Shown in pieces: positions 1 to 8,575 of a DNA stretch of 29,374 nt. The notes beneath the pieces are model-generated. The model was given only the letters and a program-made list of their open reading frames with translations. It was not told where the DNA came from and did no database searches. Within the stretch, counting starts at the first letter, position 1, and each line of letters opens with the position of its first letter. Source of the stretch: JACPRB01 sp964468745 (GTDB taxonomy: Bacteria; Planctomycetota; MHYJ01; JACPRB01); contig CAYXVY010000129.1 of the NCBI GenBank assembly GCA_964468745.1, positions 1 to 29,374 of the forward strand, read 5' to 3'. The position numbers were made by a program, and so were the translations under genes.

Positions 1-167
1 GACTTGCCGCTGCCGGATCGCCCGACGATCGCCGTCGTCTCCCCCTCGGGGAAATCGAGCGTCAACCCATCGACCGCCGTAACCACGTTGGCGCCCAACT
101 GGTAACGCTTGGTCAATCGGTCGGCCCGAATGAGTGACTTGCCGTGAGCTGAGTCGATCGAATCCAC
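1..167 (-). CDS. ABC transporter ATP-binding protein, N-terminal part (clipped by window edge)
   Basis: Reading the minus strand from a GTG at 165-167 gives a continuous frame that runs off the window. It contains IRADRLTKRYQLG, then VVTAVDGLTLDFPEGE, and ends in the Walker A motif GRSGSGKS. This is the normal opening of an ABC ATPase of the LolD/MacB/FtsE type, where a leading helix-strand is followed by an aromatic A-loop (KRY) and the P-loop near residue 50. Such proteins energise export or lipoprotein release together with a permease that would lie beyond the edge. The GTG start is a choice: no good Shine-Dalgarno precedes it and the frame stays open further upstream. The gene is divergent from the PHP gene at 210. 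The ABC assignment is firm; the substrate cannot be seen. Confidence 0.78.
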   Translation of the reverse strand, partial: MDSIDSAHGKSLIRADRLTKRYQLGANVVTAVDGLTLDFPEGETTAIVGRSGSGK

Positions 168-191
168 GGGGAAAAGATACTGCGGGCGAAC

Positions 192-209
192 TAGTCTGGA
201 CAGCGCAAT
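192..209 (+). promoter_or_regulatory. Possible -10 box before the PHP gene
   Basis: TAGTCT at 192-197 matches TANNNT and lies 12 nt before the ATG at 210, with no Shine-Dalgarno between them. The same TAGTCTGG word recurs at 9881-9888 before another gene. No recognisable -35 element is seen. Confidence 0.35.
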
Positions 210-1289
210 ATGACATTCATAAGATACGCGTCCGAAATGGCTATCTACGACTACCGCGGCGCCATTCACTGCCACACGACGTATTCCGATGGCACGGGAT
301 CGGTCGACGAGGTGATGAAGGCCGCCAACGACGTCGGTCTCGACTTCGTCATGATGACCGACCACGACACCATGAAGCCGGCGGACGACGGCCACAATAA
401 GTGGCACGGCTCGACCCTGCTCATCTGCGGGACGGAAATCACGCCCGAGCCGAATGCCGGCAATCATTACATCGCCTTCGGCGAGGAACGCCTGAACGTT
501 GAAGGGCTCAATCGGAAGCCGCCACAGGCCATCATCGACGAGGTGTCGCGCCAGGGCTGGTTCGGCTTCCTCGCGCACCCCGACCACCAGGGGACGAAGA
601 AGTTCAACGTCCCCTCCTATAAGTGGAGCGAGTGGGGCGCCACGGGATATGCCGGCATGGGCCTCTGGGACCTGCAGACCGACTGGCAGGAACAGATCGA
701 CCGCGATGGCGTCACGATGGAGGTCTACACCGAGTTCGAGACTGCGCTCACGGGGCCGCGCGACGACACGATCAAGCGCTGGGACGAGCTCTGCAAAAAG
801 GGGAAGGTCGTCGGCATCGGCGAGATCGACAACCACAACTGGAAGCGCGAGTACGAAGGCCAGACGCTCCAGATCTTCCCCTACGAGACCGCCTTCCGCA
901 CGATCACGAACCACATCCTCCTGTCGAAGCCGCTCGAGAAGGACTACAAGAAGGCACGCCGGCAGATCCTCGAGGCCGTGCGCAACGGCCGGCTTTACAT
1001 CTCGTTCGACTTCTGGGACGACCCGACGGAGTTCCAGTTCGAGATCGACAACGGCAAGCGCGCCGCGCAGATGGGAGACGAGATCACGCTCGGCGAGGAG
1101 AAGACGGAACTCGTGGTGGCGCTCCCCGAAGAGGCGCTCATCAACGTCTTCCACAACGGCGACTCGATCCACGAGGACGAAAACGACGAAGTCCTCCTCG
1201 AGATCAGCGAGCCGGGCGTCTACCGCGTCGAGGCGATGCGCGACAATCTCACGTGGGTGCTGTCGAACCCGATCTGGGTGAAGAAGTAA
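210..1289 (+). CDS. PHP-domain metal-dependent phosphoesterase-like protein
   Basis: The 359-residue protein carries the PHP signature. An HCH pair (H20, H22) sits in AIHCHTTYSDGTGS, followed by DHD at residues 51-53, a glutamate in CGTEIT (E76), a histidine in NHYIAF (H86), LAHPDH near residue 120 and GEIDNHN near residue 210. These are the usual ligands of a trinuclear metal site. PHP proteins hydrolyse phosphoesters (histidinol phosphate, AMP or nucleic acid phosphates), and the substrate is not evident here. After about residue 250 the chain becomes a beta-rich C-terminal domain absent from minimal PHP proteins. The start at 210 is preferred because of an upstream TANNNT box; a second ATG at 237 lies just before the conserved domain. 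There is no signal peptide, so it is likely cytoplasmic. Confidence 0.85.
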   Translation: MTFIRYASEMAIYDYRGAIHCHTTYSDGTGSVDEVMKAANDVGLDFVMMTDHDTMKPADDGHNKWHGSTLLICGTEITPEPNAGNHYIAFGEERLNVEGLNRKPPQAIIDEVSRQGWFGFLAHPDHQGTKKFNVPSYKWSEWGATGYAGMGLWDLQTDWQEQIDRDGVTMEVYTEFETALTGPRDDTIKRWDELCKKGKVVGIGEIDNHNWKREYEGQTLQIFPYETAFRTITNHILLSKPLEKDYKKARRQILEAVRNGRLYISFDFWDDPTEFQFEIDNGKRAAQMGDEITLGEEKTELVVALPEEALINVFHNGDSIHEDENDEVLLEISEPGVYRVEAMRDNLTWVLSNPIWVKK

Positions 1290-1380
1290 GACGTTGACGG
1301 GGTGAGGTTCGAGGTTGGCACCCGCGTCTGACGCTTTCCTGAAATAACTGTCAGGTTCCGCACAGACGTGCCCGCTGCCG

Positions 1381-1394
1381 TCTAATCTAGCGTC
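1381..1394 (+). promoter_or_regulatory. Leaderless-type -10 box of the response regulator gene
   Basis: TCTAAT at 1381-1386 ends 8 nt before the ATG at 1395. There is no Shine-Dalgarno in the spacer, so transcription would start within one or two bases of the start codon. A canonical -35 is not visible. Confidence 0.5.
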
Positions 1395-2078
1395 ATGCGG
1401 ATCCTGGTGATCGAGGACGAGCGGAAGCTGGCGCGCGCGCTGCGCGAGGGGCTCGAAGCGGAGCACTACGACGTGCACGTCACGCACAGCGGCGAGGAGG
1501 GGTTCTTCCTCGTCAACTCCGAGACGTACGACCTCGTGCTTCTCGACATCATGCTGCCGAAACGCAACGGCCTTGAGATCCTGCAGGCCCTGCGCACGCG
1601 CGGACTCCAGACGCCCGTTCTCATCCTCACCGCGAAGGACGCCGTGGGGGACCGCGTCGCGGGGCTCGACGGAGGTGCGGACGATTACCTCGTCAAGCCG
1701 TTCGCTTTCCCTGAGCTGCTGGCGCGGATCCGCGCGCTCGTGCGCCGCGGGCGCGCCGACCAGGTGCTGCGATTGCAGTTCGCGGACATCGAGATGGATC
1801 TCGTGACGCGCAAGGTCGCGCGCGCCGGGAAGGGCCTCGAGCTCACGACCAAGGAGTTCGAGCTGCTCGAGTATTTCATGCGCCACGCAAAACGAGCCGT
1901 CTCGCGCGAGATGCTCACGCGCGACGTGTGGCAAACGACGAACCGCGCCACGCCGCTCGACAACGTCATCGACGTCACCGTCGCGCGGCTGCGGCGGAAG
2001 ATCGGCGACTCGAGCGACGGGCGGCTCCTGCGGACGCTCCGCGGGGTCGGGTTCACGCTCAACGAGGAGGAGTCATGA
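1395..2078 (+). CDS. OmpR/PhoB-family response regulator
   Basis: The 227-residue protein has a receiver domain (residues 1-115) with the acidic pocket E7-D8, phospho-acceptor D51 in LLDIMLPKRNG, a conserved Thr in LTAKD and K101 in LVKPF. It is followed by a winged-helix DNA-binding domain (about 130-225) ending in RLRRKIG and LRTLRGVGF, typical of the OmpR/PhoB class. Length is normal for the family. Its stop overlaps the ATG of the histidine kinase by four bases (ATGA, 2075-2078), so the pair is translationally coupled. The kinase partner resembles CusS/heavy-metal sensors, making an envelope or metal signal plausible but unproven. The start is supported by the -10 box immediately upstream. 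Confidence 0.95.
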   Translation: MRILVIEDERKLARALREGLEAEHYDVHVTHSGEEGFFLVNSETYDLVLLDIMLPKRNGLEILQALRTRGLQTPVLILTAKDAVGDRVAGLDGGADDYLVKPFAFPELLARIRALVRRGRADQVLRLQFADIEMDLVTRKVARAGKGLELTTKEFELLEYFMRHAKRAVSREMLTRDVWQTTNRATPLDNVIDVTVARLRRKIGDSSDGRLLRTLRGVGFTLNEEES

Positions 2079-3394
2079 TCGGAAGCGTGCGGATGCGCCT
2101 GACGTTCGGATACGTCCTGATGTTCCTGCTCATCATCGTGCCGTTCGCGTACGCGACGTACACGAGCGTGAAGTCCCATCTCATGTCGGAGATCGACCGC
2201 GAACTCTCGGAGGCGATGGGCGACGTGGCGCGCATCTGCCGTTACGATCCGCGCGAACTCGTAGAGCTCGAAATCCACTCTGCCGCCCCGCTCTTTCAGG
2301 TGCTGAGCGGCGAGAAGATCCTGTACCGCACGAAGGCGTGGGATAGGAAGGGCGTCGCCACCGCGGCGCCTGGCGTCTTCTGCACGCAGGTCGAGGAAAT
2401 GAATTCCGGCGCCGGCATGGTTCAGATCACGGTCGCGCGCGACCAGCGAAGCGAGCAGAACTTCCTGCGGACACTGCGGCTGAGCCTCCTTCTCCTGATG
2501 CCGCTGGCCGGACTGATGGCGGTCGTCAACGGCGCGGTCATGGCGCGTCGCGTGATGGAGCCGATCGGAGCAATGGCGGCGAAGGCGCGGCACATCACCG
2601 TCGAACGGCTCTCGGCGCGCCTGCCCATCGAAAATCCGAAGGACGAGTTCGGCCAGCTTGCGCTCGCCTTCAACGGGACGTTCAAGCGGCTGCAGTCATC
2701 CTTCGAGCAGCTGCGCAGGTTCACGTCGGACGCGTCCCACGAGTTGCGGACGCCCCTGTCGGCCATCCGCAGCGTCGGCGAGGTCGCGCTCCAGCAGCCT
2801 CGCGACGCGGCCGCGTACCGCGACGTGATCGGCAGCATGCTGGAGGAAGTCGATCGCCTCGCGCGGCTGGTCGAGGGGCTCCTGACGTTGACGCGCGCGG
2901 ATGCGGGCATCGTGAAGCCGGAACGTGGGTCGGTCGATGCGGGCGCGCTCGCGACGGGCGCCGTCGATCTGCTGCGCGTGCTGGCGGAGGAGAAGGGTCA
3001 GACGCTCGATTTGAAGGCGGACCGCGGCGTGACGGTCGAGGCGGACGCCGAAATCCTGCGCCAGGCGGTCGTCAATGTCATCGACAACGCCGTCAAGTAC
3101 ACGCCGAACGGCGGCGAGATTCATGTCGAGGTGCGACGCGACGGCGACAAGGCGGTCATCGAGGTGCGCGACAGCGGCCCCGGGATCGCGGCCGAGCACC
3201 GCGCGCGCATTTTCGACCGTTTCTATCGCGCGGACACGTCGAGGGTGCGCGAAACGGGCGGCTCCGGCCTCGGGCTCGCGATCGCCAAGTGGGCGGCGGA
3301 GATCAACGGCGGAACGATCGAAGTCAGCTCCGAGGAGGGCCTCGGCAGCATCTTCAGGATCAAGCTCCCCCTGCGGACGACGAGTCTCGGGTAG
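2075..3394 (+). CDS. Sensor histidine kinase (HAMP-HisKA-HATPase)
   Basis: Starting at the ATG that overlaps the regulator stop gives 439 residues. Order: an N-terminal membrane helix (about 9-29), a periplasmic sensor loop of about 105 residues, a second membrane helix (about 134-155), a HAMP linker (about 156-208), and a HisKA helix pair with the phospho-accepting H222 in FTSDASHELRTPLSA. The HATPase_c domain follows, with an N box (NVIDNAVKYT, near 334-343), G1 (DSGPG, 366-370), F box (IFDRFYRAD) and G2 (GGSGLGLAIAKW). All catalytic motifs are intact. The layout matches CusS-like kinases. It should autophosphorylate and pass phosphate to D51 of the upstream regulator. The sensed signal cannot be read from sequence. 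Confidence 0.95.
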   Translation: MIGSVRMRLTFGYVLMFLLIIVPFAYATYTSVKSHLMSEIDRELSEAMGDVARICRYDPRELVELEIHSAAPLFQVLSGEKILYRTKAWDRKGVATAAPGVFCTQVEEMNSGAGMVQITVARDQRSEQNFLRTLRLSLLLLMPLAGLMAVVNGAVMARRVMEPIGAMAAKARHITVERLSARLPIENPKDEFGQLALAFNGTFKRLQSSFEQLRRFTSDASHELRTPLSAIRSVGEVALQQPRDAAAYRDVIGSMLEEVDRLARLVEGLLTLTRADAGIVKPERGSVDAGALATGAVDLLRVLAEEKGQTLDLKADRGVTVEADAEILRQAVVNVIDNAVKYTPNGGEIHVEVRRDGDKAVIEVRDSGPGIAAEHRARIFDRFYRADTSRVRETGGSGLGLAIAKWAAEINGGTIEVSSEEGLGSIFRIKLPLRTTSLG

Positions 3395-3514
3395 CCCTGT
3401 TCACGGTTTCAGCGCGGCCTTCAGGTCCTCTATGTCCTTGTCCGTTCAAGGCATTCAGCGACCCCTGCGATCCTGCGCGGGAACTTTCGGGTCGCGGGCG
3501 GCGTCATAAGAGGC

Positions 3515-4174
3515 ATGAAACAACTGCTGCTCGCCGCGCTGCTACTGCTGGTACAGGACCCGGTCTGGCACTGCCCCTCGTGCAAGAAGGACGTGCCGGC
3601 CGGCGAAGTCAAGGTGATGGCCTGCATGGAGCCGCACGGCGACATCATCCACGGCAGGGCCTGCGATGTGGAACGACATACGGTGTGCCGCGCGGAACTG
3701 CAGCGCCAAGGGCCGAAGCCGCTCAAGTCGGAGGCCTGCGGGGATCTCGAGATGGACGCGGCGCCCTCCTTTCTCGCCCACGAGAGGGACGCGATGACGC
3801 GCTTCGCGGCGGCGCGGGACGGCAAGGCGGCACCGGATCTGAAGGCCGACGCGGACGTGCTCGCCATCGTGATTCTCGGGCCGAGCGGCAGTGGGGCGGA
3901 TCCGTTGCGCGCGGCGAAGGTGCGCTTCTCGTGGGATGCAGATGCGAGGACGGTGCACGCGGTCGTCACGCGCGTCGAATGGGAGAATGCGCCTGAGGTC
4001 GGGACGATGGACTTCACGGTTGTCGGATTCCGGGCGAACGTCGGTCGCGTGGCGGCGGGCGATGTGAAGTTCGTCGTGTGGGAGGAGACGGCGAAGAGCG
4101 CCGCCCCGGGGGCACCGGTCAAGGAAACGACGAAGCCGAAGAAGACCTCCGAGCAGACGGTGAAGGTGAAATGA
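3515..4174 (+). CDS. Secreted cysteine-containing protein of unknown function
   Basis: The 219-residue protein has a short hydrophobic N-terminus (residues 3-13) ending in VQD, a signal-peptide style shared with three other genes in this window. A CPSC motif (C20, C23) follows immediately, with more cysteines at 37, 50, 58 and 75. This could form a small metal-binding or disulfide-bonded module. The second half (about 90-190) is predicted beta-rich, and the C-terminus is a Lys/Thr tail. I do not recognise a family. It lies 120 bp after the two-component pair in the same direction, so it could be a target or co-transcribed gene, but the spacing does not prove this. The start has only a weak upstream AGAGG. 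Confidence 0.7.
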   Translation: MKQLLLAALLLLVQDPVWHCPSCKKDVPAGEVKVMACMEPHGDIIHGRACDVERHTVCRAELQRQGPKPLKSEACGDLEMDAAPSFLAHERDAMTRFAAARDGKAAPDLKADADVLAIVILGPSGSGADPLRAAKVRFSWDADARTVHAVVTRVEWENAPEVGTMDFTVVGFRANVGRVAAGDVKFVVWEETAKSAAPGAPVKETTKPKKTSEQTVKVK

Positions 4175-4275
4175 AGTACCGCCATCGGCTCCCGCTCCGC
4201 CCGCGCCCGTCTGAATGACCTTTGCGAACCCCGCCCCCCCGACTGGCGTCCAAGGCTCGTCACAGGAGAACCGAC

Positions 4276-4845
4276 ATGCGCATCATCGCTCTGCTCTCGC
4301 TCGCGTTCGCCGCCCTCGCGCAGGACGACACAAAGCCCGCCTTCGCCTGGAACGAGTGGGACGCCTGGAACTCGTTCGCCGTCGGCTCGTGGGTCGAATT
4401 CACGTCCCAGGGCGGTACCGCCACGACCCCGGTCGGTCCGGGCGCCCCGCCTGCCGTGCGGCGTGCGATCGACACGAAGGCCGAGAAGCAGATCACACTC
4501 AAGCTCACAAACGGCGCACGCGATTCGGACGTGCTGCGCAAGCCAGAGGGCAATCCGCCCGCGCCAGCCGCGAAGAAGTGCGCGGCCTGCTCCACCGAGC
4601 ACGTCGCAGACACGAATTCGTCCAAAGAGAAGCTGAAGGTCGGCAAAAAGGAAATCGAGTGCATCCTCGTCACGGTCGTGGAGAGGTCAGGGAAGATGGG
4701 CGCCCCCGCTGACATGGGATGCCGCTGGACGTTCAAGACCTGGTACTCGAAAGACGTGCCCGGCTGGATCGCGAAGCGCGAGACCCTCTGCGATCCCGGT
4801 GGGGGATGGTCGAAGATGGTCGTCGTCGACTTCGAGAAGAAGTAG
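4276..4845 (+). CDS. Secreted protein of unknown function
   Basis: The ATG at 4276 follows a clear AGGAGA (4264-4269) at good spacing. It gives 189 residues beginning with a classic signal peptide, MRIIALLSLAFAALA, followed by QDD. This start is chosen over one 54 bp upstream, which would add an Arg-rich leader before the signal peptide. The mature chain holds cysteines at 102, 105 (KKCAACSTEH), 129, 149 and 172 and is otherwise globular, rich in Trp near the N-terminus (WNEWDAWNSF). No catalytic motif is recognised. It follows the cysteine-containing gene at 3515 by about 100 bp and is probably exported to the periplasm or outside. Confidence 0.75.
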   Translation: MRIIALLSLAFAALAQDDTKPAFAWNEWDAWNSFAVGSWVEFTSQGGTATTPVGPGAPPAVRRAIDTKAEKQITLKLTNGARDSDVLRKPEGNPPAPAAKKCAACSTEHVADTNSSKEKLKVGKKEIECILVTVVERSGKMGAPADMGCRWTFKTWYSKDVPGWIAKRETLCDPGGGWSKMVVVDFEKK

Positions 4846-5084
4846 CACGTCCTTCAGGACTCGCCTGCGCCTGAGGGAGTCGTGGACGCTTTCCGCTTCT
4901 CCTGCGCGGAACTCGCGATAGGCATCGTGCACGTGCAGCTCTCGGCCGCGCTCGACTGGAGGCGTGCGCCCTCACCCACCTCAACCTTCCGTGATGCATT
5001 CAAGGTGACTTGCGGGCCTCGGCGAGGCAAGCCGCGCGCGCCGGCACTTCGTACTTCAAACCTCAAACCTTCAACCTCGCGGGA
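4846..5084. other. Non-coding spacer between convergent genes with TGAGGTT-type repeats
   Basis: No credible gene is seen. A small hairpin GCCTC-GGC-GAGGC lies at 5016-5028. Just downstream of the minus-strand peptidase gene, at about 5047-5078, the minus strand carries tandem variants of GAGGTTTGAAG. They resemble the purine-rich words that follow other stop codons here (for example 1301-1317 after the PHP gene). Confidence 0.4.
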
Positions 5085-5969
5085 CTACGGCCACTTCTGC
5101 GTCGGCACCCACTCGCGCCAGATCTTGTCGAGCGCGTCCACCTTCATGCCCGACACTTTCTCGAGCGTCGCCAGCCCCGTCGGGTCGTCCTTCGCGTTCT
5201 TGCGGAACTCGCGGTAGAAGTCCTGCAACAGCTTCTGGTCCTGAAGCCACTTGCAAAGATAGCGCGCCGTCGCGTAGTTCACGCCGCGCGTCTCGTCGTA
5301 GAACTGCTGCGTCGTCGTCTTGAGGAGGTCCGACAGTGAGATCGCCCGGTCCTCCTTCATCGCCTGCTTCAACCCTTTCAGGCGCCAGTTCGGCTTCCCC
5401 TCCATGTAGCCGTTCGAGTCCCCCATCGACTGCTCGTACAGCGACGCGAACCCCTCGTTGAACCACGAGGGCACGGTGGGGAAATCCTCCGCGAGCATGG
5501 GGTGGACGAGCTCGTGCGCGAGCGTCCCCGTCCCGGTCGCGAGATTCATCACCATCTTGCGCTCCGACGGCATGTAGAAGCCGTACGGCGTGGACGGCGG
5601 CTTGGAGTACGCCTCTTCGCAGTACTTCTCGTACGTCGCGGCGTTCTTGAAGCAGTAAACGCGCAGCGGCCTCTCCGGCTTCTTGTCGAAAAAGTTCTTC
5701 GTCAGGAAGCGGTACATCCGCTGCACCGTGTCGCGCGCCTGCTTGTAGCTGTCGACTCCGCAATTGGTGGCGAGGTAGAAGATCCCCTCGACGCAGTCGA
5801 CGGTGTAGTCGTCCCCGAGTTCCTTCTTGATCTCGGCCGTTGCCTTGCGGACCTCCTCGTCGCTGCGGGGGGCGTCCTGCATGTACTGCGGCAGGTGCTC
5901 CTGCGCCGCGCAGCCCGCCGTGGCGAGGGCGCCGGCTAGGAGGAGGGCGACCGCAAGGAGTCTCTTCAT
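5085..5969 (-). CDS. Lipoprotein zinc metallopeptidase (gluzincin, peptidase MA-like)
   Basis: The 294-residue protein starts MKRLLAVALLLAGALATAGC, a lipoprotein signal peptide with lipobox ATAGC and acylated Cys20. The catalytic zinc motif is HELVH (152-156) followed by the third ligand E172 in WFNEGFASLYE, the pattern of gluzincins such as the peptidase MA family. The region 57-150 forms the usual N-terminal half, and the C-terminus (about 240-294) is helical. It should be a membrane-anchored periplasmic or surface protease; the substrate is unknown. The start codon is preceded by TACACT at 5978-5983, 8 nt upstream, with no Shine-Dalgarno. It is convergent with the gene at 4276 and stands alone on its strand except for the glycosyltransferases upstream. 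Confidence 0.87.
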   Translation of the reverse strand: MKRLLAVALLLAGALATAGCAAQEHLPQYMQDAPRSDEEVRKATAEIKKELGDDYTVDCVEGIFYLATNCGVDSYKQARDTVQRMYRFLTKNFFDKKPERPLRVYCFKNAATYEKYCEEAYSKPPSTPYGFYMPSERKMVMNLATGTGTLAHELVHPMLAEDFPTVPSWFNEGFASLYEQSMGDSNGYMEGKPNWRLKGLKQAMKEDRAISLSDLLKTTTQQFYDETRGVNYATARYLCKWLQDQKLLQDFYREFRKNAKDDPTGLATLEKVSGMKVDALDKIWREWVPTQKWP

Positions 5970-5983
5970 CTACCTATAGTGTA
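5970..5983 (-). promoter_or_regulatory. Leaderless-type -10 box of the lipoprotein peptidase gene
   Basis: On the minus strand TACACT (5983-5978) is followed by the 8-nt spacer ATAGGTAG and then ATG at 5969. No -35 match is seen. Confidence 0.5.
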
Positions 5984-6042
5984 GACGGACGAAGGGACGA
6001 TTTGTTCGACGAAGTCCCGGTCCCCCATCCGCGGAAGGGCGA

Positions 6043-7113
6043 TTAGTGACTCGGGACCGCGGCCGCCACCTTCTGCTCGACCAGCTCCGCGAGGACGTCT
6101 CTCCAGCGCGGATAGATGGCGTTGATCGAGTAGATCTCCTCCGCCCGGCGACGGGCCTCCTTGCCGGCCATCTCGCGCAGGCTGGCTTCGCCGACAAACT
6201 TGTCGAGCGCTTCGATCCATTCCTCGGTGTCCTGCGCGGGCAGGCCGCAGCGACCCGCATCGATCACGTCCGAAATCACGCCCCACGGAGCCGCGATGCT
6301 CGGCAGTCCGCAAGCCATGTACTGGAGCAGCTTGTAGCCCGACTTTCCCTTCGTCCATTCGTCGTCCGCCATCGGCATGATGCCGATGTCCGCCGACCGC
6401 ACCGCGTCCACCTCGATCCCGGGCGACCAGGGGACGAACTGGATGGGGATGCCGATATCGAAGTCCGGCTTGCGATCGCAGACTATGCGCAACGTAAGGT
6501 CCTTGTACTTCTTTCGCGTATGGATGAGGGCGTCGCGCACGAATTTCAGATCCGCAAGACCGCTCGAGTGCCCCGACCAGACGAGCAACTGGCCGTCGCC
6601 CTTCGCCGGGTCGGGCTTGAAGCGGTCGGTGTCGATGGGCGTCGGCAGCACCCAGACGTTATCGTTGTGCCGCAGCGCCCACTCGCCGAGAAACTCGTTT
6701 GCCGTGATGACGGTGCGCGCGATGGAAACCGCGCCGGCGAGCGGATTGACGTCGCGATCGGCGTAATTCAGGTGAACAGCGTCGTCGAAGTCGAAGATCA
6801 CCGTGCGATTCAGGAGCCGGACGAACTCCTCCGCCGCCGGCGTGAATTGCGGGAGCACTTCGCGCAGGATGAAGACGAGGTCGTACGCGGGGGCGCGCAA
6901 CGCCGCCCAGAGGCGGTTCGGGATCTGCGCCGCCGTTGCCAGGCCGCGCCGCACCGCGCCGAGCGGGCCGTTGCGCTGGACGTCCGACGCGGGGGAGCAG
7001 GCCGAGACGGCCGTTCGCCAGCCGTCCGCGTGCAGCCGCGGCAGATACTGCATGACGCGGAACCGGGCGGAAGGCGATGTGCGCGACGGAACGAGAAACA
7101 GAGCCGATGGCAA
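6043..7113 (-). CDS. Glycosyltransferase, GT-B fold (GT4-like)
   Basis: The 356-residue protein begins at a TTG (7111-7113). This is supported by a strong GGGGAGGA site 6 nt upstream and by conserved sequence (ALFLVPSRTSPSARFRV) starting straight away. The N-terminal Rossmann-like half ends near residue 160. The C-terminal half has LLVWSGHSSGLADLKFV and the donor-binding helix DDEWTKGKSGYKLLQYMACGLPSIAAPWG, typical of GT-B enzymes that use nucleotide sugars. The usual E-x7-E motif is not clear: the position is occupied by KSGYKLLQ, a variant seen in some family 4-like enzymes. It probably acts in cell-surface glycan or exopolysaccharide assembly with the next glycosyltransferase (7238-8305), 124 bp upstream on the same strand. 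Confidence 0.85.
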   Translation of the reverse strand: MPSALFLVPSRTSPSARFRVMQYLPRLHADGWRTAVSACSPASDVQRNGPLGAVRRGLATAAQIPNRLWAALRAPAYDLVFILREVLPQFTPAAEEFVRLLNRTVIFDFDDAVHLNYADRDVNPLAGAVSIARTVITANEFLGEWALRHNDNVWVLPTPIDTDRFKPDPAKGDGQLLVWSGHSSGLADLKFVRDALIHTRKKYKDLTLRIVCDRKPDFDIGIPIQFVPWSPGIEVDAVRSADIGIMPMADDEWTKGKSGYKLLQYMACGLPSIAAPWGVISDVIDAGRCGLPAQDTEEWIEALDKFVGEASLREMAGKEARRRAEEIYSINAIYPRWRDVLAELVEQKVAAAVPSH

Positions 7114-7237
7114 GATCGTCCTCCCCGTGAAGAGTCTAGCCTATCTTCGGCACAGGGCACCGCGGAACTTGGGAATGCCGCGAGCACATCCGCCTCCGCT
7201 GTCCCGCGCAATTCCCCTGTTGCTTGCGGGCTTCGGC

Positions 7238-8305
7238 TCAGCGGGCCCTGCAGGCGGTCGCCAGAACTTGCTCGTATCGCCGGGCGATCGCGCGTGCGTC
7301 GAACTGCGAGGCGGTTTCGCGTCCGGCCTTCGCGATCAATTGACGCAGCTCGGGCTCCTTAAGGACGCGCACGATCGCGCGCGCCAGGGCCGCGGGGTTC
7401 TCGACCGGCACGAGCAGGCCGTTCTCGCCGTCGCGCAGGTACTCTTCCACGCCGCACCGCGTGGCGACGACGGGCGCGCCGCATGCCATCGCCTCAGCGG
7501 CGACGAGAGAAAAGCCTTCGACGCGCGACGGAATAACGACGACGGTGGCGCGCCGCAGCGCGGGGCCGACCGTGGCGAGGTGCCCGGGAAGCGCGACGTC
7601 GGGCCCGGGGGCGATCTTCATCGAGCCCTCGCCGAACATGAGGAGGCGCGCGCGGGTCTCCTTGCGCACGATATCGAACGCCGCGCGCAAGACGTCGGGG
7701 CCCTTCTGCGGATCGAGCCGGCCGAGAAAGAGGATCGTCGGCGCGTCGCCGTCGAGCCACGGATGCGGCGAGGGGCCGTGCGCGGAGAGTTCGTCGATCT
7801 CGATCGGGTTGTGAATGACGTGGACGTCCTTGATGCCGAAGTTGGCGCGCAGGTCCTTCGCGGCGATTTCCGAGACCGCGATGACGAGATCGTGCCGCTT
7901 GTAGATGCGTTTGTAGAGCGGCACCAGCGGCGTTTTCGGCGGGAGGATGATCGACGGGATGCTGTGCTCGATCATGCCGAGAATGAGAGTGCGCGGGAGG
8001 AGCGGGCGCGAGACGAGCGACATGAGCGTCGGCACTTCGATCTCGGAAAGGAGGACGTCGACGGAATGTTCGCGGAGCGCGGGGCCGAGGCGGGCGGCCG
8101 CTCGCGGGAGGTGGATGCGCTTCTCGCGGCCGAGGTCGACGATGGGGACGTCGCGGGGGACGAGGTCGAGCAGCCGGCCGGTCTTCCGCAGGAGGATGAG
8201 GACAGGCCGGATTTTCGAGCGGTTGAGGTGACGGAGCAGGCGCACGGTCACCATCTCTGCGCCGCCGACGTTAAGGTTGGGTAGGAAGAAGGCGGTCGTG
8301 ATCAC
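7238..8305 (-). CDS. Glycosyltransferase family 4 protein
   Basis: The 355-residue protein starts with GTG at 8305 and opens FFLPNLNVGGAEMVTVRLLRHL, the acceptor-side glycine loop of family 4 glycosyltransferases. The donor domain shows TILFLGRLDPQKGPDVLRAAF, then VVVIPSRVEGFSLVAAEAMACGAPVVAT, in which the E-x7-E nucleotide-sugar motif is present, and NGLLVPVENPAALA. Family members are retaining sugar transferases acting at the cytoplasmic face on lipid-linked glycans. A TATACT box 9 nt before the GTG supports this start and suggests a leaderless mRNA. Together with the gene at 6043-7113 it probably serves one surface polysaccharide pathway; the sugar is not predictable. Confidence 0.93.
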   Translation of the reverse strand: MITTAFFLPNLNVGGAEMVTVRLLRHLNRSKIRPVLILLRKTGRLLDLVPRDVPIVDLGREKRIHLPRAAARLGPALREHSVDVLLSEIEVPTLMSLVSRPLLPRTLILGMIEHSIPSIILPPKTPLVPLYKRIYKRHDLVIAVSEIAAKDLRANFGIKDVHVIHNPIEIDELSAHGPSPHPWLDGDAPTILFLGRLDPQKGPDVLRAAFDIVRKETRARLLMFGEGSMKIAPGPDVALPGHLATVGPALRRATVVVIPSRVEGFSLVAAEAMACGAPVVATRCGVEEYLRDGENGLLVPVENPAALARAIVRVLKEPELRQLIAKAGRETASQFDARAIARRYEQVLATACRAR

Positions 8306-8320
8306 GTGCGCGCCAGTATA
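8306..8320 (-). promoter_or_regulatory. Leaderless-type -10 box of the GT4 gene
   Basis: TATACT on the minus strand (8320-8315), spacer 9 nt, then GTG at 8305. This is close to the -10 consensus and there is no ribosome-binding site. Confidence 0.55.
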
Positions 8321-8431
8321 GAGATGCGCTGCCTTTGGCGGCGGGTTTTTACGGGGTCATGGAGTCGTGCGGCCTCGCGCCGGGCGCCTTGTTGATGCAC
8401 AGAGGGCATGACCGCGCCGCATGGGGCGTTT

Positions 8432-8449
8432 TCTGCTTGCGCAAGCAGA
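8432..8449. repeat. 18-bp perfect palindrome centred on TTGCGCAA
   Basis: TCTGCTTGC followed by GCAAGCAGA is a perfect dyad. Its left half is repeated at 8601-8611, and a 14-bp relative lies at 8562-8575. Confidence 0.7.
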
Positions 8450-8561
8450 CAAACTGACTCCGCCGAGGAACTTCTACCGGGGCGGCCGGCCGGATCCGCG
8501 TGCCGGTAGGCATTATTCGAATCGACGGAGCTCGGGGAGGTGGTGCTTTGCCGGACTCTCC

Positions 8562-8575
8562 GCTTGCGCAAGCGC
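8562..8575. repeat. 14-bp perfect palindrome CGCTTGCGCAAGCG
   Basis: It shares the CTTGCGCAAG core with the palindrome at 8432-8449. The half-word TGCTTGCGC recurs at 8603-8611. Confidence 0.65.

Noticed and set aside
1928..2074. Longer N-terminus for the histidine kinase
   Set aside because: It would overlap the response regulator by 150 bp. The ATG at 2075 overlaps the stop as ATGA and leads straight into the membrane helix.
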